Assembly (NCBI GenBank): GCA_010672925.1
Contig: JAAHFP010000002.1
Location: 102,251-166,250, forward strand
Direction of reading: 5' to 3'
Source of the DNA: Symploca sp. SIO1C2
Lineage (GTDB): Bacteria > Cyanobacteriota > Cyanobacteriia > Cyanobacteriales > Coleofasciculaceae
DNA: 64,000 nt
Shown: positions 40,776 to 51,140 of the stretch, in pieces
How positions within the stretch are numbered: position 1 is the first letter of the stretch
Layout of the letters: each line of letters starts with the position of its first letter
The notes under the pieces: model-generated
What the model saw: only the letters and a program-made list of their open reading frames with translations
The model's database searches: none
What the model was told of the DNA's origin: nothing
Position numbers and translations under genes: made by a program

Positions 40776-42425
40776 TCAGCTTCCTCCGCTCCCCATTCTC
40801 TTAATCTGTCGGTAATTCCAGAAACCAAAGATTAACCAGAAGGCAAGGAGGGCTAGAGTTAGGATCAAAACGGGAATTGGACCAAACTGCGAAATTAAAG
40901 TTGGTGCAGCCGCAGTGAATAAACCACCTCCAACAATCGGTTCAAAGAACAGCTGTTTGTAAGCAAAACTCTCGAAAGCACCGGAACGTTTTTGGGGGTC
41001 TACCATCTGCATCAGTAATAAACCGGTGGCAGTGACCCCCATAGATTGTCCCACATCACCTATCCCTCGCTCGAACCAGTAGGTGGGAATAATCCGGGGT
41101 GCAAGGTAAATAAAACAGAGGATGTTCCAAGTAATGCCCACTACAGATAATAGTAGAAAAGCTCCGAAGTTACCTGCTAATACCGCTAAGGAGATGGAAG
41201 CAAGAGCGGCGACAATGGTTACATCCAATGCTAAACCACCAATGTGATTCATTAACCGGCGGTCAATGAGATAAGTCAGACCCCAACGCTCTAGAAAAAG
41301 CTGTACGATAATGCCACCTACTAGGGCTAGAGGAAATAGGGGAATAGCAGACAGTATCTCTAGTCCCTCACCTCCTTGGTTCCAGATTGCTGATTCGATA
41401 AAGTTAAGTCCTTGTTGCATCAGCCAACCAAGAGCGATCGCTAGGGCAATAAAACCAAAGTGTAGGGATAAGGGATCGATAAGCAGACTACTCAGCATTG
41501 TAGCTCTTTTTGTCCTCATTTCTGGACTTTCTTCGTGACTTTCCCTGGGCTGCTCCTGTTCAAGATTATCTTCTTCAGTAACGGAGATATGCCCTTTACT
41601 ACGTCCCCAATTAGCTAACATTACTCCTGTCACTACACCACTGACAATGCCTACCGTAGCTAAGCCCAGAGCTAAATCAGGTCCTTCGGCAAAGCCCAAT
41701 TTACTCAGGGATTCCGCCATACCAGCAGCGGTTCCATGACCCCCTTCAAAGCCAATTTCAATCAAAGCACCGGAGATGGGATTTAGCCCAAAGACAGGAG
41801 TTAACACTGTCAGGGCTAACAATAGTCCCACCACATATTGTCCCCAGGCAATGGATTGACCAAAAGCTACCTGGGGTGAAGCCAACCGCCAAATATCTCG
41901 CGGACTAGGAATAAACTCTCCGAGGAAAATAGTAGCAAAGACAACGTTGATAAAAACCCCTGGAATTCTTCCCCAAACATCTAGCACTGGTTGAGAAAAG
42001 ATACCCGTGGAGAGAAAGCTTCCTTCTCCTGCAATTGCACCTAAAACTGCCGGTCCGAGGAGCAAAGCCAGCAATCCAGTAACAATTGAGCTAGGTAAAT
42101 ACAAGGTTTGTAACAGGGGAATATTCTGGCGAATCCACCTTCCCATTAGCAGCAAACAACCGAGAATGATAAAGGCAAAGAATACATCTTGGAAATCATA
42201 GGATGGTCCTGGGTTAGACCCTTGTGCTAGAGCCATAAAATTAAGTGGTACTAACATTAAGATCATAGCTCCAGTAAGTAGCCAGCTAGCTTGAGCTAAC
42301 CAGCGCCAGCCTCCAAAAAGCGATCGCGTTGGTAAAGCAACCCCTTTCTTGCCTCTCCGGTGCTTCCTTCTCAACACCCATTTAATTCTATTGAAGAAAA
42401 GGAATATATCCCTGATCTGCCCCAT
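40776..42425 (-). CDS. gltS: Sodium/glutamate symporter (GltS-like)
   Basis: This is a 549-residue membrane protein with about 12 helices. LPSSIVTGLLALLLGP, FVFATIFLGEFIP-like FINVVFATIFLGEFIPSP, IGFEGGHGTAAGMAESL and LATVGIVSGVVTGVMLANWG match GltS, the Na+-driven glutamate carrier family; the GGHGTAAG loop is the re-entrant motif. It is longer than the E. coli protein owing to an N-terminal basic segment (1-40) and a hydrophilic insertion (EEDNLEQEQPRESHEE) between the two halves. Confidence 0.85.
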   Translation of the reverse strand: MGQIRDIFLFFNRIKWVLRRKHRRGKKGVALPTRSLFGGWRWLAQASWLLTGAMILMLVPLNFMALAQGSNPGPSYDFQDVFFAFIILGCLLLMGRWIRQNIPLLQTLYLPSSIVTGLLALLLGPAVLGAIAGEGSFLSTGIFSQPVLDVWGRIPGVFINVVFATIFLGEFIPSPRDIWRLASPQVAFGQSIAWGQYVVGLLLALTVLTPVFGLNPISGALIEIGFEGGHGTAAGMAESLSKLGFAEGPDLALGLATVGIVSGVVTGVMLANWGRSKGHISVTEEDNLEQEQPRESHEESPEMRTKRATMLSSLLIDPLSLHFGFIALAIALGWLMQQGLNFIESAIWNQGGEGLEILSAIPLFPLALVGGIIVQLFLERWGLTYLIDRRLMNHIGGLALDVTIVAALASISLAVLAGNFGAFLLLSVVGITWNILCFIYLAPRIIPTYWFERGIGDVGQSMGVTATGLLLMQMVDPQKRSGAFESFAYKQLFFEPIVGGGLFTAAAPTLISQFGPIPVLILTLALLAFWLIFGFWNYRQIKRMGSGGS

Positions 42426-42746
42426 GGTATTTTCCTCTACAAAACCGTTGTTCCCCAGAAAATCCTAATCATAGCTTATGTGGATTGAAATCAAGGAGAG
42501 TAAGTTTAGCAATATTTAGATAGACGGGTTATATTACTTTAGGTAGACGGGTTATATTACTGATGAACCCGCTCTTACTACCGTGGCACACCTAAAATGG
42601 TGGGATAAGTAGGTTGGGTGTAGCGATAGCGTAACCCAACGCCGGAGCACATTGTGTTGGGTTTCACTGCGTTACACCCAACCTACAGTTTTAGCTGTGT
42701 GACGCTAGTAGTTAATTCATTTAACAATTTAATAATCTAAGCATAA
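42426..42746. other. Intergenic region with direct and inverted repeats
   Basis: A 17-bp direct repeat TAGACGGGTTATATTAC occurs at about 42521 and 42545. At 42611-42687 GTAGGTTGGGTGTAGCG and its complement CGTTACACCCAACCTAC form a large hairpin of about 75 nt. Promoters for the divergent genes must lie here. There is no gene. Confidence 0.6.
42611..42687. repeat. Hairpin repeat with TAGGTTGGGTGTAGCG arms
   Basis: Left arm GTAGGTTGGGTGTAGCG and right arm CGTTACACCCAACCTAC pair with a GC-rich centre. It probably belongs with palindromic repeats of the GGTGTGTTAGCG type elsewhere in the window. Confidence 0.55.
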
Positions 42747-45617
42747 ATGACAAACTACCAATATCAAATCGGGGGCAGTTTACCAGTTGATGCTCCTACC
42801 TATGTCAGACGACAAGCAGATAAAGACCTCTATCATGCTTTAAAAGCAGGAGAATTTTGTTATGTGTTCAACTCTCGGCAGATGGGTAAGTCTTCCCTGA
42901 GAGTCAAAACCATGCAACGGCTACAAGCAGAGGGATTTGTCTGTGTTGCGATTGATATTACTGCTATTGGTACTACTGATATCACTCCAGAAGAATGGTA
43001 TGCCGGGATAATTGACAGTATTGTTAGTAGTTTGGATCTGTATGAACAATTTGATTTAGATGACTGGTGGCAAAAGAACAGCTGGTTGTCTAAAGTCAAT
43101 CGCTTGAGCAAATTTTTGGATGAAGTTCTACTCAAGTTAATTGAGCAAAAACTGGTAATTTTTGTAGATGAAATCGACAGTATCCTAAGCTTAAACTTCA
43201 AGACTGATGACTTTTTTGCTTTCATCCGTTCTTGCTACAATCAGAGAGTAGATAAAAAAGAATACCAGCGTCTGTCTTTTGTCCTCATTGGAGTAACAAC
43301 ACCATCGGATCTGATTGCGGACAAACGGCGCACACCTTTTAATATTGGTCGGGCAATTGAATTGAAAGGCTTTCTTCCCCAGGAAGTCGAGCCTTTAGCT
43401 AAGGGATTGGAGGGTAAAGTAGATAACCCCCAAGCAGTACTCCAAGAGATATTAGTATGGACAGGTGGGCAACCTTTTCTCACACAAAAGCTTTGTCAAC
43501 TAGTAGTGAGGGAGAGGGAGAAGAGAGAGGAGGAAGACAAGGAGGACAAGGGAGATGGGGGAGACAAGAAGATATTCCCAATTCCCTTTGCGCAGCATGG
43601 TGAGCGAAGCGAGGCAAATTCCCAAACAACCAACAACAAACAACCAACAACAAATAACCAACAACAAACAACAATTGCCAAAATTGCGCGATCGCATATT
43701 ATTGAAAATTGGGAATCCCAAGATGAACCAGAACATTTGCGGACAATACGCGATCGCCTTCTCTGTAATCAGCAACGTACTGGGCAACTGCTAGGACTTT
43801 ATCAGCAAATTTTGACTGCCTCAAGCTGGGAGGTAGCGGAAAGGGAAGGTGTTGCTGCGGATAATTCTCTGGAACAAGTAGAATTGCGGCTATCAGGATT
43901 AGTAGTTAAGCAGCAAGGTAAGTTAAGAGTTTACAACCGCATTTATCAAGCAGTTTTTGACCAAAGTTGGGTTGAGCAGGTGTTAGCGGATTTGCGACCA
44001 TACTCTCAGGGAATGACCGCTTGGTTCGCTTCCAATTGTCAGGACGAATCTCGACTGTTGCGAGGGCAGGCATTAAAGGCTGCTCAGGCATGGGCAGAGG
44101 GTAAAATATTGAGCCATCAGGATTATCGGTTCTTAACTGCTAGCGAAGAACTGGAAACAAGGAATGCTCAAATCGCGGCAGCAAATCATATTTTAGCTGA
44201 GGCTCAGCGAAAAGCTAAGCAAACAAAACTAAAGCCAAGATTGTGGAAAAGTCGGTATTTATTGACTACTTTATCGGTTACCACTTTTATTATTATACTC
44301 CGCTCGATGGGGATATTACAGTTATTGGAGTGGGCTACTTTAGATCAATTTTTTGGCTGGCGTCCTACTGAACCAGTTGATGAGCGAATTTTAATTGTCG
44401 CCATTGATGAGTCAGATATTAACTATCTAGGAAAATGGCCTATCCCAGATGCAGCCATAGCACGATTAATTAAGATACTCAATCAACATCAGCCTGCGGC
44501 AATTGGCTTAGATTTATATCGCAATTTACCTGTAGAACCAGGTTATCAAGACTGGTTAGAAGTGATGGAATCTACCCCAAACCTTATTGGCGTAGAAAAA
44601 GCTGTTGGCACTACAGTGGCTCCTCCTGATACTTTGAGCAAAATGGAGCAAGTGGCTCTAACTGATATATTGGTGGATGCTGATGGTAAAGTCCGTCGAG
44701 CTTTATTATCTTACAGACCTCCAGAGGGTCAACTGAGATTTGGTCTAGGTTGCAAATTGGCTTTGATCTATCTGGAAGCTAAGGGCATTAACCTAGAAAC
44801 CCTTGATGATACCAAAAAGCATTATCGCTTGGGCAAGGAAATCTTTGTCCCCTTTAAAAGCAATGATGGAGGGTATGTCCGTACTAACTCCGGTGGCTAT
44901 CAAATCTTCTTGAACTATCGCGGTCAACAAGACCGCTTCCGTGCTGTAACATTGACTGAAGTACTAGAGAATCGGGTAGATCCAGAGTTAATTCGCGATC
45001 GCCTGATTTTGATTGGTTCGGTTGCTAGAAGTCTTAATGATGAGTTTTATACACCCTACAATCGCTTAATGGGCAACACCCTCGAATCTACACCAGGGGT
45101 GGTAATTCATGCCAATGTAGCCAGCCAGATTGTGAGTGCAGCACTAGATGGGCGATCCTTGCTTAAGGTATGGAAAGAAGCCGGTGAGTGGTTGTGGATT
45201 TTAGGCTGGTCTTTGATTGGAGCAAGTCTAAGCTGGAGGTTTTGGCAACTGCGTTCTCCCTATCTCCTCATCTTCATTATTTTTCTTGCTGAAGCTGGTC
45301 TAGCTAGCAGTTGTTACATAGCTTTTCTTGTTGGTTGGTGGATACCTCTGTTTCCTCCAGCACTAAGTTTAATCAGCTCAGCGATTGTAGCTCCATTTCT
45401 ACTAGAGAAACTTCAACTCAAATATACTCTGGAGTTGATTATGGAGAGCTATCCCGAACATCCAGATGCTGTTCTCATGGCTCTTGAGTATCTTAGGCAC
45501 TCAGAAAGCCCACAAAATCAAGCCTTGATTAACCAATTTCAAAAGAAAATAGAAAGCCCGCAATCTTTGACAAAATTGGGACTTTCTGTACAAAAAAGAG
45601 AATCTCCGCCCTTCTAG
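42747..45617 (+). CDS. AAA-like ATPase (AAA_35) fused to a CHASE2 sensor
   Basis: This is a 956-residue protein. Residues 1-420 are the AAA_35 domain: [44 protein letters not shown] contains a P-loop-like RQMGKSSL, and [13 protein letters not shown] is Walker B. Residues 520-870 hold a membrane helix, then the extracellular CHASE2 domain ([31 protein letters not shown]) and three helices at the C-terminus. No output domain follows, so signalling may run through the AAA part. Residues 252-311 are a low-complexity insert made of simple repeats. Confidence 0.88.
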   Translation: MTNYQYQIGGSLPVDAPTYVRRQADKDLYHALKAGEFCYVFNSRQMGKSSLRVKTMQRLQAEGFVCVAIDITAIGTTDITPEEWYAGIIDSIVSSLDLYEQFDLDDWWQKNSWLSKVNRLSKFLDEVLLKLIEQKLVIFVDEIDSILSLNFKTDDFFAFIRSCYNQRVDKKEYQRLSFVLIGVTTPSDLIADKRRTPFNIGRAIELKGFLPQEVEPLAKGLEGKVDNPQAVLQEILVWTGGQPFLTQKLCQLVVREREKREEEDKEDKGDGGDKKIFPIPFAQHGERSEANSQTTNNKQPTTNNQQQTTIAKIARSHIIENWESQDEPEHLRTIRDRLLCNQQRTGQLLGLYQQILTASSWEVAEREGVAADNSLEQVELRLSGLVVKQQGKLRVYNRIYQAVFDQSWVEQVLADLRPYSQGMTAWFASNCQDESRLLRGQALKAAQAWAEGKILSHQDYRFLTASEELETRNAQIAAANHILAEAQRKAKQTKLKPRLWKSRYLLTTLSVTTFIIILRSMGILQLLEWATLDQFFGWRPTEPVDERILIVAIDESDINYLGKWPIPDAAIARLIKILNQHQPAAIGLDLYRNLPVEPGYQDWLEVMESTPNLIGVEKAVGTTVAPPDTLSKMEQVALTDILVDADGKVRRALLSYRPPEGQLRFGLGCKLALIYLEAKGINLETLDDTKKHYRLGKEIFVPFKSNDGGYVRTNSGGYQIFLNYRGQQDRFRAVTLTEVLENRVDPELIRDRLILIGSVARSLNDEFYTPYNRLMGNTLESTPGVVIHANVASQIVSAALDGRSLLKVWKEAGEWLWILGWSLIGASLSWRFWQLRSPYLLIFIIFLAEAGLASSCYIAFLVGWWIPLFPPALSLISSAIVAPFLLEKLQLKYTLELIMESYPEHPDAVLMALEYLRHSESPQNQALINQFQKKIESPQSLTKLGLSVQKRESPPF
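43500..43680 (+). repeat. In-frame simple-repeat insert within the AAA-CHASE2 gene
   Basis: GGAGGAAGACAAGGAGGAC and GGGGGAGACAAG units, then AACAACCAACAACAAACAACC units, read as [17 protein letters not shown] and [17 protein letters not shown]. They match intergenic repeats at 4851 and 39891. The 60-residue segment interrupts the AAA_35 domain between conserved blocks. Confidence 0.75.
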
Positions 45618-45626
45618 GACGGAGAT
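45598..45626 (+). terminator. Hairpin at the end of the AAA-CHASE2 gene
   Basis: ATCTCCG and CGGAGAT pair around CCCTTCTAGGA, overlapping the stop codon. It lies between convergent genes and may end either transcript; there is no clear T-run. Confidence 0.4.
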
Positions 45627-45760
45627 GAGGACGCGGGGACACGGAGACGCGGGGATGCGCAGAGAGAATAACCCGCTATTTAAACAAGATAGAGAAGCTT
45701 TCTTCCCTCCTACCTCCGGTCCCCCTCCTTGGAGGGGTTAGGGGTGGGTTCTGCCTTCTC

Positions 45761-47599
45761 TTAAGCAATTGCTGCCATTTTGACATCGTTAGTCGCTAAT
45801 AACTCTTGCAGTTCCTCAGCATCAACAGTTTCTTTATCAATTAACATGTTGGCTAAGGTGTCAAGGATGTGCTTATTGCCCAGCATCACATCTTTAGCCC
45901 GTCGGTAGGCTTCATCAACTAACTTACGGACTTCTTCATCAATTGCCGCAGCGGTGGTATCGGAGAAGTCTCGGTCCGAAGCAATATCTCGACCGAGGAA
46001 CATGTTACCATTCTGGCGTCCTAGAGCGACAGGACCCAAGCGATCGCTCATACCATAGCGAGTGACCATCTGCCGTGCCACCCGGGTAACCTGTTGTAAG
46101 TCATTGGAAGCACCAGTGGTTACTTCCTCTTCACCGAAGATAATTTCTTCAGCAAGGCGACCTCCTAAAGCCACCGCCATCTGGTTTTGTAGGTAAGAAC
46201 GAGAATACAAACCGGAATCCATGCGGTCTTCGCTAGGGGTGAACCAAGTTAGACCACCAGCACGACCACGGGGAATAATACTAATCTTCTGTACTGGGTC
46301 ATAATCTGGCATCAAAGCACCAACTAGAGCATGACCTGCTTCATGATAAGCTACCAGAGCTTTGCGCTTCTCGCTCATCACCCGGTCTTTCTTCTCAGGA
46401 CCAGCTAACACCCGGTCAATGGCATCATTGACTTCATCCATGGAAATTTCGGTCAGGCTGCGACGGGCGGCTAAAATAGCAGCTTCATTGAGGAGATTGG
46501 ATAAATCCGCACCAGTGAAACCAGGGGTACGACGGGCAATCTTCTCTAGTTCTACATCCTTAGAGAGGGTCTTGCCACGAGCATGAACATTGAGAATTTC
46601 CAGACGACCAGCGTAGTCAGGACGATCAACGACTACTTGACGGTCAAAACGACCAGGACGTAGCAGTGCCGCATCTAGAACATCGGGGCGGTTAGTAGCA
46701 GCAATAATGATGATACCGGTATTGCCCTCAAAACCATCCATCTCAGTGAGTAGCTGGTTGAGAGTTTGCTCTCGCTCATCGTTACCGCCGCCCAAGCCAG
46801 CACCTCGTTGTCTTCCTACTGCATCAATTTCATCAATAAAGACGATGCAGGGAGCATTGCCCTTGGCTTGTTCAAACAAGTCCCGGACACGGGAAGCACC
46901 AACCCCGACGAACATTTCTACGAACTCAGAACCAGAAATAGAGAAAAAGGGTACACCTGCTTCTCCAGCAACAGCACGAGCTAGGAGGGTTTTACCGGTT
47001 CCTGGAGGTCCAACTAGCAACACACCTTTGGGAATCTTAGCTCCAATAGCAGTGAAGCGGTCAGCATTTTTAAGGAAGTCAACAACCTCATTGAGTTCCA
47101 GCTTAGCTTGCTCAATACCAGCAACATCCCCAAAAGTTACTTGAGTTTGGGGTTCCATTTGTACTCTGGCTTTGGACTTACCAAAGTTCATTGCCTGGGA
47201 GCCAGGACCACTTTGGGCACGGCGTAGCAAGAAAAATAGTCCCACCAACAACAGAATGGGGAAGAAGAGGCTGCTCAAGGCTCGGAACCAGAAGCTATCA
47301 TCGCTCTGGGGTAGCACGGCAATATCTACACCATTTTGAGTGAGAATATTAATCAGCTCTGGATCATTAGGTAGATTTACCTCAACCTGCGTACCCTTTT
47401 GATCTGTAGCTAGAGCCTTAGTTCTGTCAGCACTGATCTTGACAATTTCAATATTTTGAGATTCGACTTGCTGAATTAGGTAGCTGTAGGACTCAGTTCT
47501 CCGGTTTTGGGAAGGTTTGTCTAAAAATGCTGTTGCTAGAGCAATGACTACTATCGCTAGTAGCGCATACAGCCCAACGTTTCTCCATTTCTTATTCAC
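45761..47599 (-). CDS. ftsH: ATP-dependent zinc metalloprotease FtsH
   Basis: This is a 612-residue membrane protease. Two N-terminal helices (about 7-25 and 107-127) flank a lumenal or periplasmic loop; the AAA domain has GPPGTGKT near 200 and IVFIDEID near 255, with the second region of homology [20 protein letters not shown]; the zinc site is HEAGH near 422. FtsH hexamers degrade damaged membrane proteins, in cyanobacteria including photosystem II D1. Among cyanobacterial paralogues the N-terminus most resembles the FtsH3 type, but this is tentative. Confidence 0.95.
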   Translation of the reverse strand: MNKKWRNVGLYALLAIVVIALATAFLDKPSQNRRTESYSYLIQQVESQNIEIVKISADRTKALATDQKGTQVEVNLPNDPELINILTQNGVDIAVLPQSDDSFWFRALSSLFFPILLLVGLFFLLRRAQSGPGSQAMNFGKSKARVQMEPQTQVTFGDVAGIEQAKLELNEVVDFLKNADRFTAIGAKIPKGVLLVGPPGTGKTLLARAVAGEAGVPFFSISGSEFVEMFVGVGASRVRDLFEQAKGNAPCIVFIDEIDAVGRQRGAGLGGGNDEREQTLNQLLTEMDGFEGNTGIIIIAATNRPDVLDAALLRPGRFDRQVVVDRPDYAGRLEILNVHARGKTLSKDVELEKIARRTPGFTGADLSNLLNEAAILAARRSLTEISMDEVNDAIDRVLAGPEKKDRVMSEKRKALVAYHEAGHALVGALMPDYDPVQKISIIPRGRAGGLTWFTPSEDRMDSGLYSRSYLQNQMAVALGGRLAEEIIFGEEEVTTGASNDLQQVTRVARQMVTRYGMSDRLGPVALGRQNGNMFLGRDIASDRDFSDTTAAAIDEEVRKLVDEAYRRAKDVMLGNKHILDTLANMLIDKETVDAEELQELLATNDVKMAAIA

Positions 47600-47955
47600 T
47601 GCTTATTCCTCCTAAGAGTTAGGCTCTGGGAACCTGAAAATAACATCTTGTATTAACTAATGTTAACCTTTCTCAGCAATTATTGACAAAACCTACCCAG
47701 CGACATCTATGATGGCTAGTTAGTGTATCAGAAGAGAAAAGGCAGAGGGCAGAGGGCAGAAGGCAGAAGGAAAGAAAGAAGGCAGAGGGCAGAGGGCAGA
47801 GGGCAGAAGGAAAGAAAGAAGGTTGCAAGGTAGAAAGGAATTTTCATCTATGGTGGTGAAAAAATTTTTTCTCATCGCGACTTCCTCTTGTCCCCCTCCT
47901 TGGAGGGGTTAGGGGTGGGTTCCGCCACCTACCACCTACCACCTACCACCTGCCT
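47600..47955. other. Intergenic region with GGCAGAGGGCAGAAGG repeats
   Basis: The ftsH promoter should lie at 47600-47700. From 47740 to 47845 are GGCAGAGGGCAGAGG units with the GGAAAGAAAGAAGGTTGCAAGG block, also found at 14218-14275 (inverted) and 55613-55680. CCCCCTCCTTGGAGGGGTTAGG at 47895 repeats 45719. CTACCACCTACCACC units end the gap. Confidence 0.65.
47740..47845 (+). repeat. GGCAGAGGGCAGAAGG composite simple repeat
   Basis: Heptamers GGCAGAG and GGCAGAA are followed by AAGGAAAGAAAGAAGG, twice, then GTTGCAAGGTAGAAAGGAAT. The same composite, including the GTTGCAAGGTAGAA tail, is at 55613-55680, so it spreads as a unit rather than by slippage alone. Confidence 0.7.
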
Positions 47956-49017
47956 TCAGACTACTAACTCACGCACTAAGGTAGCTAAACGTTCCGCACT
48001 ATCTGTCACTGCTAGGGAAGCAGCTTTTTGAGCCATTTGTTCTAAGATTTGAGGTGATTCGAGTAAATGGACTACCTTGCTGGTTAACAGTTGAGGAGTT
48101 AGTTCCGATTGACGAAAAACCAGAGCAGCACCAGAATCCACAAAGCTAGCAGCATTAAAGGCTTGGTGATCTTCCGCAGCGTAGGGATAGGGAATTAAGA
48201 TAGCAGGAGTCTGGGTAGTAGCTAGTTCAGTCAAGGTTCCTGCACCAGCACGACTGATGGCCAGGTTCGCTCTTTGAAGCAGTGCTGCCATATTGTGATA
48301 AAAAGGCATTTGAATATATTGAGGATGCTCAAGAGAGTCCGCATCAGGGTCTTTCTCTCCCGTCAAATGCACTATCCAAGCACCAGCATCAAACCAAGCA
48401 GGAGCACATTGGCGCACTAATTGATTAACCGCGATCGCGCCTTGGGAACCACCCACTACTACAATTAAAGGAACGTCCTCAGGAATTGGTAGTTCTAGGG
48501 GTTGGTTTTCTAAGAAATTAGAGCGAACCGGTGTTCCTACCCAAACTTTCTCTCCTTTGGGTAAATACTTCGATGCTGATTCAAAGCCTAAGGCGAGAGT
48601 ACTACACAAGGGACCAAACCAACGAGTTACTTTCCCTGGGAGAGCGTTAGACTCATGAATTATTACTGGCACACCCAACAGGCGGGCCGCGATAATTGCT
48701 GGTCCGGCGATATAACCGCCGGTAGTGAAGACTCCATGAAACTTCCCACTTTTGAGCAATTGCCCTACTTGATACAGGGAACTAACTAGGCGTCCGGCAA
48801 TACGCAATGTACCAAGACCAAAGCGTTGTTGAAAGCCTTCTATAGCAATAGTGTGGAGAGGATACTGAGTTGGTACTAACTCTTGTTCCAAACGGTTAGG
48901 CACACCTAACCACTCAATTTTGTAATCTGGTAACTGTTGAGCAACAGCGATCGCGGGGAAGAGATGTCCCCCAGTACCACTAGCAGCAATCAGCAATCGA
49001 ATCGGTGCATCAGGCAA
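47956..49017 (-). CDS. murG: MurG, lipid II synthase
   Basis: This is a 353-residue GT-B glycosyltransferase. IAASGTGGHLFPAIAVA at residues 9-25 is the lipid I-binding loop, HESNALPGKVTRW and VVGGSQGA follow, and ISRAGAGTLTELATTQTPAILIPYPYAAEDHQ is the UDP-GlcNAc site. It transfers GlcNAc to lipid I to make lipid II on the inner face of the cytoplasmic membrane. Length is normal. It is not in a dcw cluster here, as is usual in cyanobacteria. Confidence 0.95.
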   Translation of the reverse strand: MPDAPIRLLIAASGTGGHLFPAIAVAQQLPDYKIEWLGVPNRLEQELVPTQYPLHTIAIEGFQQRFGLGTLRIAGRLVSSLYQVGQLLKSGKFHGVFTTGGYIAGPAIIAARLLGVPVIIHESNALPGKVTRWFGPLCSTLALGFESASKYLPKGEKVWVGTPVRSNFLENQPLELPIPEDVPLIVVVGGSQGAIAVNQLVRQCAPAWFDAGAWIVHLTGEKDPDADSLEHPQYIQMPFYHNMAALLQRANLAISRAGAGTLTELATTQTPAILIPYPYAAEDHQAFNAASFVDSGAALVFRQSELTPQLLTSKVVHLLESPQILEQMAQKAASLAVTDSAERLATLVRELVV

Positions 49018-49137
49018 GGTTAGTCTTTCTCCTACAAGTGGCTTGACTCAGCTAAGATCAGAATTTGGTTGTAAATATCTGAGCATACCATTTAAAGTTC
49101 AAGAAATAAAACACTAATCAACTATTCCTCAACCAGC

Positions 49138-49980
49138 ATGGGTAATCCGGTACATTTTCTACAACGACTCTCAGAGACTCTAAGAGCTACAGTAAAGTCT
49201 AGTTCTAATTGGTCAGTATTTTTCTTTTTAACCCTAGGTTTAACCCTGGGATGGAGTTTGAAGGCTCAAGCAGAAAGTCCGGATACTGCTCCTCCTGAAC
49301 TCAAAGATGCTCTCACGCAAATCGACGCAGCAGCCAACAATGGCAATATTGAGGAAATTATGCAATTCTACGATGCTAATTTCCGTAATTCCGATGGCTT
49401 AACCTACGACTCCATGCAAGAAGCCTTAACTAAATTTTGGCAGCGCTATCCTCAGTTGAACTACCGTACAGAACTTCAGAATTGGGAAAGGGATGAAGAT
49501 GGCATCGTCGTTGAAACTGTTACCTATATTACCAGCACCCAAGCTAATACTGAAGAGATGAAGCTTGAGTCTATTATGCGATCGCGCCAGCACTTTGAAA
49601 ACCAAAAAATTGTTGAGCAGGAAGTTTTAGCAGAAAGCAGCAAGTTAACTTCGGGGGTAAATCCTCCGACTGTGGAAGTAAATTTACCAGAACAAGTGCG
49701 TATTGGTCGGCAGTATAACTTTGATGCAATTGTTCAGGAACCATTGGGGAATAAACTACTACTAGGAGCTGCAACGGAAGAAGCAGTTAACATAGAACGC
49801 TATACTAACCCTACTGAGTTTGAGTTAGAGTTACTACCAGCAGGTGGTCTTTTTAAGATGGGGGAAGCACCTCTTGAAGAAGATCAACGTTGGATTTCAG
49901 CAATCTTGATTCGGGGAGATGGGATTACAATGATTACCCAACGTCTGCAATTTGTTAAAGATCTTGCAGCTCAAAAGTAA
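49138..49980 (+). CDS. Secreted NTF2-like domain protein
   Basis: This is a 280-residue protein. A signal peptide (hydrophobic WSVFFFLTLGLTLGWSLKAQA, cut near AQA-ES) is followed by an NTF2-like domain: LKDALTQIDAAANNGNIEEIMQFYDANFRNSDGLTYDSMQEALTKFWQRYPQLNYRTEL. The C-terminal half is beta-rich (VEVNLPEQVRIGRQYNFDAIVQEPLGNKLLLGA). Probably periplasmic; I think it is conserved in cyanobacteria, but function is unknown. Divergent from murG, with a 120-bp shared promoter region. Confidence 0.78.
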   Translation: MGNPVHFLQRLSETLRATVKSSSNWSVFFFLTLGLTLGWSLKAQAESPDTAPPELKDALTQIDAAANNGNIEEIMQFYDANFRNSDGLTYDSMQEALTKFWQRYPQLNYRTELQNWERDEDGIVVETVTYITSTQANTEEMKLESIMRSRQHFENQKIVEQEVLAESSKLTSGVNPPTVEVNLPEQVRIGRQYNFDAIVQEPLGNKLLLGAATEEAVNIERYTNPTEFELELLPAGGLFKMGEAPLEEDQRWISAILIRGDGITMITQRLQFVKDLAAQK

Positions 49981-50310
49981 GGTGATTTCTTGTAAAAAAA
50001 TGTGCTTATCGTAGGGTGTGTTAGCGTAGCGTAACGCACCGCATAACGGGTACAATCATTTTCAAAAATCGTCCAAGCCAAGGCAACAGTATTTTATATT
50101 ATTTTCTTCTATCTAATTAGAAAATTATAGTATTACTGTTGCCCTTATAACTAAAATGAAAACCCTATATCACCAAATGAATGACGCAGGAATTTTAGGA
50201 AAAATTACACTCCAGAATCAAAGTATCAATACCCGCGACACGGTGCGTTACGCTGCGCTCTAAGCGGAGCATCCCGAAGGGTATACACACCCTACAAAAT
50301 TACTAAAATT
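49981..50310. other. Intergenic region with 135-bp repeat copy A and a rearranged repeat
   Basis: It holds copy A of the 135-bp direct repeat (50004-50138), then at 50236-50292 an inverted, rearranged GGTGCGTTACGCTGCGC copy interrupted by TAAGCGGAGCATCCCGAAG. There is no gene. Confidence 0.6.
50004..50138 (+). repeat. 135-bp direct repeat, copy A
   Basis: Copy A starts CTTATCGTAGGGTGTG and ends at AGTATTACTG. It matches copy B (50987-51121) over the full length with about 15% differences and a few small indels. It belongs to the TCGTAGGGTGTGTTAGCG family. Confidence 0.75.
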
Positions 50311-50853
50311 ATGAAAACTCTAGCCAAATGGTCTATAGAAGACTACCATCAGATGATTAACGCGGGAATTTTAGATGAGCGCCGCGTCGAGTTACTGGCT
50401 GGCGAGATTATTGAAATGAGTCCAGAAACACCAATTCACTACAATACAGCCAAGCGAGGCTCAAAGTATCTTGAGGAATTGCTGCTTGGTAAAGCTGAAG
50501 TTCGGTTCAATGGTCCGATAACTTTGCTTAACTCGGAGCCAGAGCCAGATATTGCTATTGTCAGACTACCAGAATCTAGATACGATGATCGCCATCCTAG
50601 AGTTGAAGATATTTTCTGGCTGATTGAAGTGGCGAATACTAGCCAAAAGAAAGACTTGGGGCTCAAGAAAGAGCTCTATGCTCTTGCCCAGATTCAAGAA
50701 TATTGGGTTTGGGATTTAATCGCTAGAAAAATGACTGTGTTTCGAGGGCTTAGCAAAAGTGACTATTTAGTACAACAGGAAATCACTCAAGGGGAAATTA
50801 CACCATTGGCTTTGACCGATATCAAAGTATCAGTAGAGAGACTTTTTAGATAA
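50311..50853 (+). CDS. Uma2 family endonuclease-like protein (DUF820)
   Basis: This is a 180-residue protein. WSIEDYHQMINAGILDERRVELLAGEIIEMSP, EPEPDIAIV and DIFWLIEVANTS-KKDLGLKKELYALAQIQEYWVWD are the Uma2/DUF820 pattern, a PD-(D/E)xK nuclease-like fold with Asp in PDIA and Glu in LIEV. These genes are greatly expanded in cyanobacteria, and their targets are unknown. It lies between two 135-bp direct repeats, so the segment may move or be lost by recombination. Confidence 0.9.
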   Translation: MKTLAKWSIEDYHQMINAGILDERRVELLAGEIIEMSPETPIHYNTAKRGSKYLEELLLGKAEVRFNGPITLLNSEPEPDIAIVRLPESRYDDRHPRVEDIFWLIEVANTSQKKDLGLKKELYALAQIQEYWVWDLIARKMTVFRGLSKSDYLVQQEITQGEITPLALTDIKVSVERLFR

Positions 50854-50986
50854 GCGAAAACAGTTTCTTGTGGAATGAGCATCTCGCCCGTACAAATGCC
50901 TCAAAAAATATGCCAAATAAATGGATCTAACAGGATTTTAAAAATGATTGTAACCGTGACTAAGGTAATTTACTCCTAAAAAAGAA

Positions 50987-51121
50987 CCTATTGTAGGGTG
51001 TGTTAGCGTAGCGTAACGCACCGCATCATGGGTACAATCATTTTCTCAAATTACCTAAGTAAAGGCAACAGGATTTTATATTATTTCCTTCTATATGATT
51101 AGAAAATTATTAGTATTACTG
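50987..51121 (+). repeat. 135-bp direct repeat, copy B
   Basis: Copy B starts CCTATTGTAGGGTGTG and ends TAGTATTACTG, directly before the AAA ATPase gene. It aligns with copy A at 50004-50138, about 1 kb upstream, in the same orientation. Confidence 0.75.
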
Positions 51122-51140
51122 ACATGAAAAATATTAGATT

